Below, piece after piece: positions 43,481-51,074 of a stretch of DNA of 64,000 nucleotides. The DNA lies in contig DASYAV010000133.1 in assembly GCA_036501145.1 (NCBI GenBank), forward strand, positions 186,001 to 250,000, read 5' to 3'. The first letter of the stretch is position 1; each line of letters starts with the position of its first letter. Position numbers and translations under genes: made by a program. Below the pieces are notes generated by a model. The model saw nothing but the letters and a program-made list of their open reading frames with translations. It was not told where the DNA came from and did not search any database. Source of the stretch: PALSA-505 sp036501145 (lineage in GTDB: Bacteria; Actinomycetota; Actinomycetes; Streptosporangiales; Streptosporangiaceae).

Positions 43481-44059
43481 ATGGCAGCGCGCTTCGACAC
43501 CATCGCCACCGCGCGGCTGGTCATGCGGCGGTGGCAGGACAGCGACCGGGAGCCGTTCGCGGCCATGAACGCCGACCCGGCCGTCCGGCGCTACTTCCCT
43601 GACCTGCTGGACCAGGCGGCCAGCGACGCCAGCATCGACCGGATTGAGGCGCTGTTCGACCAGCAGGGCTTCGGGCTGTGGGCGCTCGAGGTGGCCGGCA
43701 CCGGCGAGTTCATCGGGTTCACCGGGCTGAACCCGATGCCGCCCGGGGTGCCGGGCGCGGGTGGCATGGAGGTGGGCTGGCGGCTGGCCCAGTCCGCCTG
43801 GCACCAGGGGTACGCGACGGAGGCGGCCACCGCGGCGCTGGACGTGGCCTTGACCGGCGCCGGGCTCACCGAGATCTGGTCGATGACCGCGGTGGTCAAC
43901 GAGCCGTCGCAAGCGGTGATGCGGCGGGTCGGGATGAGCTACCACGCCGGCTTCGAGCATCCCCAGCTGCCGGCCGGCCACCCGCTGCGGCCGCACGTGG
44001 TCTACCGGCTGGCCCGCCCGGACGGTCAGGAGCGGGTGCAGCCGCCGGTGGAGTTGTAG
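43481..44059 (+). CDS. GNAT-family N-acetyltransferase (RimJ/RimL-like)
   Basis: A 192-residue acetyltransferase. ATARLVMRRWQDSDREPFAA MNADP is the RimJ/RimL-type N-terminus, EVGWRLAQSAWHQGYATEAA is the acetyl-CoA loop and AVVNEPSQAVMRRVGM the second helix. It may acetylate ribosomal or other N-termini, or small amines. Divergent from rnz with 24 bp between starts; its 3' end overlaps that of the convergent M1 peptidase by 34 bp. Confidence 0.85.
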   Translation: MAARFDTIATARLVMRRWQDSDREPFAAMNADPAVRRYFPDLLDQAASDASIDRIEALFDQQGFGLWALEVAGTGEFIGFTGLNPMPPGVPGAGGMEVGWRLAQSAWHQGYATEAATAALDVALTGAGLTEIWSMTAVVNEPSQAVMRRVGMSYHAGFEHPQLPAGHPLRPHVVYRLARPDGQERVQPPVEL

Positions 44060-45873
44060 AAGCCCGGCCCGGCCAGCCCGGGCCCGGTGATCTTCGGACG
44101 GTTCCGGCCGCCGCCGGCCGGGTAGCCGGTGTCGAACCACCGGGTGAAGAAGTCGCCGAGCCTGGCCTGGCAGGCCGCGGTCTTGTTGGGCATCCACCGG
44201 TGGAAGGCGGCCTCGAGTTCCGGCTCGGTGATGTGGCCGCCGCCGTACTGGCGCTGGATGTGCTGCAGCGCCTGGGTGAAGTTGCTGCTGCCCAGGATCT
44301 GCCGCAGCGCCAGGTAGGCGGCGCCGGGCCGGGCGTAGGTGTTGGCGCCGGCGAACAGCTGGTACGGGGTGGGGTTGGACGGCGCGACCGTCCAGAAGCC
44401 GCCCGTGGCGCCGTAGGTCTGGTTGAACTGCCGGACCAGGCTGGCCTGGAAGGCGGCCTGGCCCTTGCGGGTGGCCGGCCCGCCGGCCCGGGCCTCGGCC
44501 TGGCGCGCGGCGGCCAGGTACTGGGCCAGGGTGGCCATGCCCTCCTTGTAGAAGGTCATGGTGTAGCCGCCCTCGGTGACGTTGTCCCCCCACCACTGGT
44601 GCATGTTCTCGTGGTAGAGGACGCTCAGCCCGATCTGCCCGCCGGCGAAGGTGATCATCGTCTCCATCTCCTCCTCGAAGGAGGCCGCCGGGGTGCCGAC
44701 GACCACGCCGTCGGAGGTGAACGGGAACGTGCCGCTGAACAGGCTCTCGTACTGGGTGATGTTCTGCTGCATGTTCATGATGGCCAGGTTCTTCTTGCGC
44801 TGCGCCGGGCTGATCGACGTGTCCTGCGCCTCGTAGTACCGGATCCCGTTGTCGGCGGTGCGCTCGGTCAGGTGGTAGTCGCCGATGCTGTCCTCGACCA
44901 GGTAGCTGGCCACCGGCGAGCGCATGTGCCAGTGGTAGGTGAGCGAGCCCGCCGGGAACCGCGCGTCCGGCCGGTTGTGCCTGACCCCCTCCAGGATGCC
45001 GTTGCAGAGCGCGGTCTTGCCCACGGCGACGGTGTCGTAGAAGTCGTAGGCCGGCTTGGCCGCCGGGTAGTCGTTCAGCGGCATCCAGTCCTCGGTGCCG
45101 GCCGGTTCGGTGGTGACGAATCCGCCGTCGGTGGCCCGGAACCACCCCTCCGTGGTCCCGTCGCCGTCGTTGTGCACGCCGGGCCGGCCGGTGTAATTGA
45201 CCGAGACGGTGAACATCGCACCGTCTCGGACCGGGCTGCGCGGCGTGATCACCAGCTTGTTCGCCGGGCACTGGGTGCCGTTCAGCGAGTTCTGCTGCGA
45301 CGGCTTGGGGGTGAGCAGCTCGGGTGAGCAGGCCGGCGGCAGCGGGTTGTGCCGCGGGCCGCCGACCGGGTTGTCCTGTGACGCCTCGTGCGCCAGCGGG
45401 CTGGGGTCGGACGGCCCGTGCGGGTCGCCGGGGTAGGCGGGCTGGGCGAACCGGAACGCGGCCGGCCTGCCGTCCACGGTGACCGAGCCGACGGTCATCC
45501 GCGGGCCGGCCTTGGTGTTCGCCGACCTCCGCTCGAAGTCCAGGCTGAAGCTGGTCAGGCACTGGGTGGCCCGGTCGGTCAGCACGACGTGATTGCCCGG
45601 CAGGAACCGGTTCGTGGCCGCGTCGTAGACCAGGTGCACGGCGGTGTGCACGCTGGTGTAGCCGCCGTTGCCGGTGTCCGGGTACAGGTGCGCGCCGGGC
45701 GGGGAGAGGGTGCGGGCACCTGGGGCGCAGCCGGCCGCGGCGGTGGCCGGCCGACCGGCTGGTGCCTCTTGGCTGGCTGGCGCCGCCGAGGCGGGGACGG
45801 CCAGCAAGACCGCCACGGCGGGCACGGCCAGGGCGGGCAGGGTCAGGGCAGCGGGCAGCCAGTACCTGGGCAT
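44026..45873 (-). CDS. Secreted M1-family metallopeptidase
   Basis: A zinc aminopeptidase-like protein of 615 residues. The signal peptide (residues 1-30, ending VPASA-AP) sends it out of the cell. The catalytic site is HENMHQWWGDN with HExxH at 421-425 and Glu444 18 residues later. The N-terminal beta-domain contains YDFYDTVAVGKTALCNGI. The GAMEN-type exopeptidase motif is not obvious. Six or more cysteines outside the catalytic domain suggest disulfides. AGGAG precedes the ATG at 45873. Confidence 0.85.
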   Translation of the reverse strand: MPRYWLPAALTLPALAVPAVAVLLAVPASAAPASQEAPAGRPATAAAGCAPGARTLSPPGAHLYPDTGNGGYTSVHTAVHLVYDAATNRFLPGNHVVLTDRATQCLTSFSLDFERRSANTKAGPRMTVGSVTVDGRPAAFRFAQPAYPGDPHGPSDPSPLAHEASQDNPVGGPRHNPLPPACSPELLTPKPSQQNSLNGTQCPANKLVITPRSPVRDGAMFTVSVNYTGRPGVHNDGDGTTEGWFRATDGGFVTTEPAGTEDWMPLNDYPAAKPAYDFYDTVAVGKTALCNGILEGVRHNRPDARFPAGSLTYHWHMRSPVASYLVEDSIGDYHLTERTADNGIRYYEAQDTSISPAQRKKNLAIMNMQQNITQYESLFSGTFPFTSDGVVVGTPAASFEEEMETMITFAGGQIGLSVLYHENMHQWWGDNVTEGGYTMTFYKEGMATLAQYLAAARQAEARAGGPATRKGQAAFQASLVRQFNQTYGATGGFWTVAPSNPTPYQLFAGANTYARPGAAYLALRQILGSSNFTQALQHIQRQYGGGHITEPELEAAFHRWMPNKTAACQARLGDFFTRWFDTGYPAGGGRNRPKITGPGLAGPGFYNSTGGCTRS

Positions 45874-46049
45874 GGACGCTTCTCCTCTCGCCACACCCGA
45901 AGTCTTCCCTGCCCGTCAGGCCGTGTCGAGAAGATGCCGCCGCCGGTGAATCACGCGCGGCGCCCGGCGCTGCCGCCGCCCTCCGTAGCCAGCGGGCGAC
46001 GGCAGCGCTATGGCGCGATGGGCGCCGCGCAGCCGTTCAGTAAAAACGA

Positions 46050-46736
46050 TCACCCCTTGATGATCGGGCGGCCGAGTGGCAGCGCATTGCCGCCGGTGCA
46101 TTGCGTCATGGCGTCGAAGAACAGGTACACGCCGACGGCGACGAACGCGAACACGAAGCCCCCCGCGGTCTGCAGGTCGCTGGTCGAAGCCCCGCTGACC
46201 CCGAGCAGCACGAAAATCAGGGCGAGGTCGACGAGCAGGAACAGCAGGGTGAACGCCGATGGCAGCCGCAGCGTGGCCAGTGTGAGCATCACGACGACGA
46301 CCAGCCAGGTGATCAGGAACACTTCTATCGCGCCCACGGCGATGTTGCTGGCGGGCACGCCCGCGGCGGCCGCCGTGACGAAGGCGAACCAGTTGTGGAC
46401 CACCGCCATTACGAGGAAGAAGAAGCTGAGCCAGAAGCCGGAGAAGATGCCGAAGACGGCCGCTACCGCGCTCTGCCCGACGGCGATGGCCCAGATCGTC
46501 GCGATGATCAGGCCGAGTGACGTGGAGGCCAGGATCACCGCCAGCGCGGCACCGTACGAGCCCGCCGGCACCTGGGCGCCGACGAGGACCAAGCCGAGGG
46601 CTACGGATCCGGCGATGAAGGTGGGCAGGCCGAGCAACGCCGGGTTGCCGGCCATCAGTCCGGTGGGAGCCGGTTCAGCCGCTTGTGCTGGGGCACCAGC
46701 CTGGGCAGTACCACCTGATGCGTCAACCGTGGTCAT
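46050..46736 (-). CDS. satP: Acetate/succinate uptake transporter (GPR1/FUN34/YaaH, SatP type)
   Basis: A 228-residue membrane protein with six helices. MAGNPALLGLPTFIAGSVAL GL is the family's NPxPLGL signature, and FGIFSGFWLSFFFLVMA and FFDAMTQCTGG are conserved segments. The family takes up acetate or succinate with protons. It sits behind the mim regulator on the same strand with 168 bp between, and its upstream region carries a looser copy of the palindrome seen twice near mimA. Uptake or efflux of C2 products of propane/acetone oxidation is plausible (inference). Confidence 0.85.
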   Translation of the reverse strand: MTTVDASGGTAQAGAPAQAAEPAPTGLMAGNPALLGLPTFIAGSVALGLVLVGAQVPAGSYGAALAVILASTSLGLIIATIWAIAVGQSAVAAVFGIFSGFWLSFFFLVMAVVHNWFAFVTAAAAGVPASNIAVGAIEVFLITWLVVVVMLTLATLRLPSAFTLLFLLVDLALIFVLLGVSGASTSDLQTAGGFVFAFVAVGVYLFFDAMTQCTGGNALPLGRPIIKG

Positions 46737-46771
46737 ACGCTCCTCCTGTGGGGCCGGAGAGTTTTGGCAAA

Positions 46772-46788
46772 TCCACGAGGCTCGTGGA
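46772..46788. promoter_or_regulatory. Perfect inverted repeat TCCACGA-GGC-TCGTGGA
   Basis: Seven-bp perfect arms with a 3-nt spacer, 36-52 bp upstream of the acetate transporter start. It could be a second operator or a hairpin in the 5' leader. Confidence 0.45.
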
Positions 46789-46825
46789 CTTTGCTTTGTG
46801 TGTACCTCTCCGCCGGAGTTGCGCC

Positions 46826-46841
46826 TTTCTCAGTTTGAGCC
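46826..46841. promoter_or_regulatory. Third, looser copy of the mim palindrome
   Basis: TTTCTCAGTTTGAGCC matches TGTCTCATGTTGAGAC at 12 of 16 positions and keeps the CTCA-3 nt-TGAG core. It lies 90 bp upstream of the acetate transporter. Membership in the MimR regulon is inference. Confidence 0.45.
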
Positions 46842-46904
46842 ACGGTGGTTGAAGCACGGTGTCGCGGCACGTGGCTGCGCAATTGCGTGTGAAATATTTC
46901 CGGT

Positions 46905-48716
46905 TCAGCCGGTCGGGATGACAATCCCGTATTCGTGGATCTTCCGGTAAATGGTGGCTCGCGACATTCCAAGCGATTCAGCCGCTTTGACCTTATTGCC
47001 CTTATAGTCCAGCAGGCTCTGCACGATCGCGTCCCGCTCCATCGATTCCAGCGGGGACAGCAGCCGGCGGCTCACCGTCCAGCACTCCGGCGGCAGGTCG
47101 GCCGGCGTGATCACCCCGGTGCGGCGGTGCTGCACGACCTTGCGCAGCACCTGCCACAGCTGTTCGGTGTTACCGGGCCAGCTGGACCGCAGCAGCAGCT
47201 GCATCGCCTCGGACGAGCAGACCAGCCGGGGGTACTGGTTCAGCTTGGCGATGAAGAACGGCACCATCTCGTGCAGGTCCTCGATGTGGTGCCGGAGCGG
47301 CGGCAGCTCCACCGTGCTGGGGAAGAACCGCAGCAGGTCGGCCAGGCCGCCGGAGGCCGGGCGCTTGCCGAGCGTGACCGCGACCCACAGGCCGTGCTCG
47401 CGGCCGGCCGCCACCGTCTCCTGCAGCGCCGCCGACAGCGCGTGCAGCCGGCGCGCGTTCAGCCGGTCCACATGCCTGATGACCAGGCAGCCCGCGCCGT
47501 CCAGCAGTTCGCGCCTGGCCATCACCTGCCATTCGGCGTCTACCGCGGCCGCCGCGTCGATCACGTGGAACCGCACCGCCGGGTTGCGCCGCTGGTGCAC
47601 CGCACGCAGCAGGGCCAGCTTGCCCACCCCGGGCTCGCCCTCGAGCGCGAGCCACTCCCCCGCCGAGTAGATGCTGTCCACCTGCTGGCAGGCGCGCAGC
47701 CACAGCGGCCCGGAGCCGACCAGGCCGGGCAGGAACATCTGCTGCTTGGGCGGGCTCAGGTCGGCGGCGGCCCGGGTGGGCAGCGCCTCGATCAGCTTGA
47801 CGTGCACCACGCCGCCGGCCAGCCGGTCGTCCGGCCGCACCGGCCGGCAGTACATCCGCGCCCGGGCCCCGGTGGGCAGTTCCACCATCTCGGTGACCGG
47901 GTGGCGGCTGCCCAGCGCCTCGGCGGCATGCGCCAGCAGCACCCCCTGGTCGCCAGGGTCGAGCACCTGCCGGGCGTGGTCGTTCATCATCACGACGTCG
48001 CCGTTGAGCGCCAGCACGATGCCGGCGTTGCGGCGGCAGGCGCGCAGGTACTCCTGGAGCAGCTCGAACTCCCGGCCGCTGCTGTCGGCCAGCAGCGCCG
48101 CGGTGATCTGGTCGGCGGTGGTCTTGGCCAGCGTGATCAGCAGCCGGTCGGCGTCCTTGCGCCAGCAGGTCAGGTCGACCGCGCCGAGGGTGACCCCGGA
48201 GATCGGGTGCCGGATCGGCACCCCGGCGCAGGCCAGGTCCTCCAGGTTCTCCGCGTAGTGCTCGTGCCCGAACACGTGCATGGGCCGGCCACCCTCCAGG
48301 GCGGTGCCGATGCCGTTGGTGCCCACGCACTCCTCGGAGTAGCTGAACCCGGGCGCGAGCTGCACGCTGTCCAGGTGCCGGTCCAGGTCGTGGTCGGCGG
48401 CCAGCCGGGAGAGCACCACGCCGGAGGAGTCGGTGAGGATGACGCTGATCGGCTGGCTTTCCAGGTGCTCGCGCAGGCTGCGCAGCACCGGCATGGCGCT
48501 GCGGGTCAGCGTGGTGTCGAGGTCTGGGTTGCCGCTGTAGGACAGGTCGATGTGGTCGGCCGCGATGTTCCACCGCCGGGACCGCCACCAGGAGGCGAGG
48601 ATCGTGTCCCTGACCAGGTGCGGCTCGACGGCCTCGAAGGTGAGGAAGCGCTGCCGCGTCTCAGCCAGTCCCGCGGCGTCGGCCACGGTTGGTGGGGTCG
48701 CTGCGTGCGGGGGCAT
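46905..48716 (-). CDS. mimR: MimR/AcoR-type activator of the di-iron monooxygenase operon
   Basis: A 603-residue bacterial enhancer-binding-like regulator. An N-terminal GAF sensor (about 60-215; ECVGTNGIGTALEGGRPMHV FG) and a PAS-like region (NGDVVMMNDHARQVLDPGD) precede an AAA+ domain with Walker A GEPGVGKLA and Walker B CLVIRHVD. The Fis-type HTH at the end is VKAAESLGMSRATIYRKIHE YG. The GAFTGA loop that contacts sigma-54 is absent, as expected for actinobacteria, so activation must be by another route. Divergent from the mim operon, as in M. smegmatis mimR. Two perfect or near-perfect palindromes lie between it and mimA. Confidence 0.87.
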   Translation of the reverse strand: MPPHAATPPTVADAAGLAETRQRFLTFEAVEPHLVRDTILASWWRSRRWNIAADHIDLSYSGNPDLDTTLTRSAMPVLRSLREHLESQPISVILTDSSGVVLSRLAADHDLDRHLDSVQLAPGFSYSEECVGTNGIGTALEGGRPMHVFGHEHYAENLEDLACAGVPIRHPISGVTLGAVDLTCWRKDADRLLITLAKTTADQITAALLADSSGREFELLQEYLRACRRNAGIVLALNGDVVMMNDHARQVLDPGDQGVLLAHAAEALGSRHPVTEMVELPTGARARMYCRPVRPDDRLAGGVVHVKLIEALPTRAAADLSPPKQQMFLPGLVGSGPLWLRACQQVDSIYSAGEWLALEGEPGVGKLALLRAVHQRRNPAVRFHVIDAAAAVDAEWQVMARRELLDGAGCLVIRHVDRLNARRLHALSAALQETVAAGREHGLWVAVTLGKRPASGGLADLLRFFPSTVELPPLRHHIEDLHEMVPFFIAKLNQYPRLVCSSEAMQLLLRSSWPGNTEQLWQVLRKVVQHRRTGVITPADLPPECWTVSRRLLSPLESMERDAIVQSLLDYKGNKVKAAESLGMSRATIYRKIHEYGIVIPTG

Positions 48717-48823
48717 GGCGCCTCCTTACCTCCCAAGACCTCTCCGGCGGGCACGGCCAGCCCGTGGTGTCACGCTCGGGGTGTCCCTCGTACCTACAAA
48801 GTAAAGGCCGTGTTTCCAGGGTC

Positions 48824-48839
48824 TGTCTCATGTTGAGAC
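48824..48839. promoter_or_regulatory. MimR operator candidate 1
   Basis: TGTCTCATGTTGAGAC contains the perfect repeat GTCTCA-TGT-TGAGAC. It lies between mimR and the small ORF, about 50 bp upstream of the latter and 108 bp from the mimR start. A 15-bp exact match recurs at 49163. The TGT...ACA-like spacing resembles AcoR-family sites. Confidence 0.65.
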
Positions 48840-48888
48840 CGCCATTCCCCGTCTGACGACTTTTGATGCCTCGCCTAGGAGGTGCCCG

Positions 48889-49149
48889 ATGGAGCAGCAG
48901 GCTGAGCCTGGGCAGGAGACGTTCAATCCGTGGAGCGTTGTCAATCTAGTCTTCCATCACCTGGCTGATCAGGGACTTCACCCGATTCTGGGGAACCGTG
49001 GGGACCCCGGGGAGCCGGCGGCGGAACTGCTGCGCTGCCTCGGGATCGAGCCCGCCGCGGAGGGAAACAGGGAAGTTTCCCTCGGCGTGCAGCAAGAGCT
49101 GGCCGAGATCCGGGCCGCGGTGTTCGGCGAGGGCCCGGAACCGGGCTGA
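48889..49149 (+). CDS. 86-residue small protein of the mim locus, unknown function
   Basis: Not recognised as a characterised family. A strong GGAGGT (48879-48883 region) precedes the ATG, codon use fits the neighbours, and the product NPWSVVNLVFHHLADQGLHP followed by GNRGDPGEPAAELLRCLGIE looks like a compact helical domain. The C-terminus is acidic. It is transcribed in the mim direction and has a copy of the palindrome on each side, so it is probably induced with or before the monooxygenase. A role as regulator, assembly factor or effector is speculative. Confidence 0.65.
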   Translation: MEQQAEPGQETFNPWSVVNLVFHHLADQGLHPILGNRGDPGEPAAELLRCLGIEPAAEGNREVSLGVQQELAEIRAAVFGEGPEPG

Positions 49150-49162
49150 TCCATCTGCTGGC

Positions 49163-49178
49163 TGTCTCATGTTGAGAG
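49163..49178. promoter_or_regulatory. MimR operator candidate 2
   Basis: TGTCTCATGTTGAGAG shares its first 15 bases with site 1 (48824). It lies 157 bp upstream of the mimA start codon, a typical enhancer distance. Confidence 0.65.
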
Positions 49179-49334
49179 CTACAGCCCGGCGCTTGCGAGG
49201 TGTTATTCCTCCGAGACCTTCCGCCGCGTGCAATTGCGCGCCGCCCTTAGCCAAGGTGGCGGGCGACCGCGACGAGGAAGACAGGCTGCAGGGATGCCGG
49301 TGCATTCCGGCTCGAGAAAGGGAAGGGTGCCACA

Positions 49335-50990
49335 TTGAGTCGCCAAAGCGTGGCGAAAGCCCACCAGAAGATCCAGGAACTGTCCTGGGAACCGATGTAC
49401 CACGAGCCGGTGGCGCAGTACGGAACGGACTATACGTTCCAGAAGGCCGCCAAGAAGGACCCGCTCAAGCAGGTCCTGCGGTCCTACTTCCCGATGCAGG
49501 AGGAGAAGGACCACCGGGTGTACGGCGCTGAGGACGGCGCGATCCGCGGCAACATGTTCCGCGGCGTGCAGGAGCGGTGGATGGAGTGGCAGAAGCTGTT
49601 CCTGAGCATCATCCCGCTGCCCGAGATCTCGGCGGCGCGGGCGATGCCGCTGCTGTTCCGCACGGTGCCCAACCCCGAGCTGCACAACGGCCAGGCGATC
49701 CAGATGATCGACGAGGTCCGGCACTCGACGATCCAGCAGAACCTCAAGCGCCTGTACATGAACAACTACATCGACCCCGCGGGCTTCAACAACAGCCTGC
49801 GGAACTTCCAGAACGACTACTGCGGGACGATCGGCCGGCAGTTCGCCGAGGGCTTCATCACCGGTGACGCCATCACCGCGGCGAGCATCTACCTGACGAT
49901 CGTGGCCGAGACGGCGTTCACGAATACGCTGTTCGTGGCCATGCCGGCCGAGGCCGCCGCCAACGGCGACTATCTGCTGCCGACGGTGTTCCACTCGGTC
50001 CAGTCGGACGAGTCCCGGCACATCAGCAACGGGTACGCGACGCTGCTGATGGCGCTGGCCGACGAGTCCAACCACCAGCTGCTCGAGCGCGACCTGCGGT
50101 ATGCGTGGTGGAACAACCACCGGGTGGTGGACGCGGCCATCGGCACGTTCATCGAGTACGGCACCAAGGACCGCCGCAAGGAGCGGCAGTCCTACGCGGA
50201 GATGTGGCGCCGCTGGATCTACGACGACTACTACCGCAGCTACCTCGTGCCGCTGGAGAAGTACGGCCTGGTCATCCCGCACGACCTCATCGAGGAGGCG
50301 TGGAACCAGATCTGGAACAAGGGCTACGTGCACGAGGTGGCCCAGTTCTTCGCCACCGGCTGGCTGGCGAACTACTGGCGGATCGACCCGATGACCGACG
50401 AGGACTTCGAGTGGTTCGAGTACAAGTACCCGGGCTGGTACGACAAGTACGGCAAGTGGTGGGAGAACTACGCCCGCCTGTCGGAGCCGAACGGGCACCA
50501 CCCGATCGTCGCCGAGAACGTCGACTACGCGTACCCGCACCGCTGCTGGACCTGCATGGTGCCGTGCCTGGTCCGCGAGGACATGGTCATGCAGGAGGTG
50601 GACGGGCAGTGGCGCACGTACTGCCACGAGGTCTGCCGGTGGACCGACGCCGAGGCCTTCCGGCCGACCTTCCAGGGCCGGTCCACCCCCAACATGGGCC
50701 AGCTCACCGGCACCCGCGAGTGGGAGACCATGTACCACGGCTGGAACTGGGCCGACGTGGTCTCCGACATGGGCTACGTCCGCGACGACGGCAAGACCAT
50801 GACCGCGCAGCCGCACCTCAAGCTGGGCGACCAGAAGAAGATGTGGACGCTGGACCACCTGCGCCGGATGCCGCCGGTGGCCAGCCCCAACGTGCTGCTC
50901 AACGAGATGAGCGACGAGGAGCGCGCCGCGTTCAAGGCCGACTACAACCGGCAGGGACCGGCCGGGCGCTTCGCACCGGCGGAAGACTGA
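49335..50990 (+). CDS. mimA: Di-iron monooxygenase hydroxylase alpha subunit (propane/acetone type)
   Basis: The catalytic subunit of a soluble di-iron monooxygenase, 551 residues. The iron ligands are all present: Glu97, Glu127 and His130 (DEVRH), Glu192, Glu226 and His229 (DESRH). The N-terminus SRQSVAKAHQKIQELSWEP, the block GTDYTFQKAAKKDPLKQ and the C-terminal PHRCWTCMVPCL match MimA/PrmA of mycobacteria and rhodococci, which hydroxylate propane, acetone and phenol-like substrates. The start is a TTG at 49335 with GGGAAGG 9 nt upstream. It is the first gene of the monooxygenase operon. Exact substrate range is not readable. Confidence 0.93.
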   Translation: MSRQSVAKAHQKIQELSWEPMYHEPVAQYGTDYTFQKAAKKDPLKQVLRSYFPMQEEKDHRVYGAEDGAIRGNMFRGVQERWMEWQKLFLSIIPLPEISAARAMPLLFRTVPNPELHNGQAIQMIDEVRHSTIQQNLKRLYMNNYIDPAGFNNSLRNFQNDYCGTIGRQFAEGFITGDAITAASIYLTIVAETAFTNTLFVAMPAEAAANGDYLLPTVFHSVQSDESRHISNGYATLLMALADESNHQLLERDLRYAWWNNHRVVDAAIGTFIEYGTKDRRKERQSYAEMWRRWIYDDYYRSYLVPLEKYGLVIPHDLIEEAWNQIWNKGYVHEVAQFFATGWLANYWRIDPMTDEDFEWFEYKYPGWYDKYGKWWENYARLSEPNGHHPIVAENVDYAYPHRCWTCMVPCLVREDMVMQEVDGQWRTYCHEVCRWTDAEAFRPTFQGRSTPNMGQLTGTREWETMYHGWNWADVVSDMGYVRDDGKTMTAQPHLKLGDQKKMWTLDHLRRMPPVASPNVLLNEMSDEERAAFKADYNRQGPAGRFAPAED

Positions 50991-51001
50991 CCGTAGTTCG
51001 T

Positions 51002-51033
51002 CCCGGTGGCCGGCCGATCGGCCGGCCACCGGG
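51002..51033 (+). other. Perfect 32-bp palindrome: intra-operon RNA hairpin between mimA and mimB
   Basis: Half-site CCCGGTGGCCGGCC is followed by GATC and its exact inverted copy. In RNA this gives a 14-bp stem with a 4-nt loop, no U-run, 12 bp after the mimA stop. Likely roles are mRNA 3'-end protection for mimA, partial termination or a processing site; inference. Confidence 0.75.
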
Positions 51034-51074
51034 CCACCACGGCATCCGTGCTGAGATAACACCCTGAGGGAGAC

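Noticed and set aside
42533..45562. A 1009-codon open frame on the minus strand
   Set aside because: Only the last third (from the GTG at 43456) is RNase Z. The rest is antisense or out of frame to the M1 peptidase and GNAT genes and reads as low-complexity Arg/Gly/His protein.
49150..49334. A sigma-54 (GG-N10-GC) promoter for mimA
   Set aside because: Matches are easy to find in GC-rich DNA, the activator lacks the GAFTGA loop, and actinobacteria are not known to have sigma-54.
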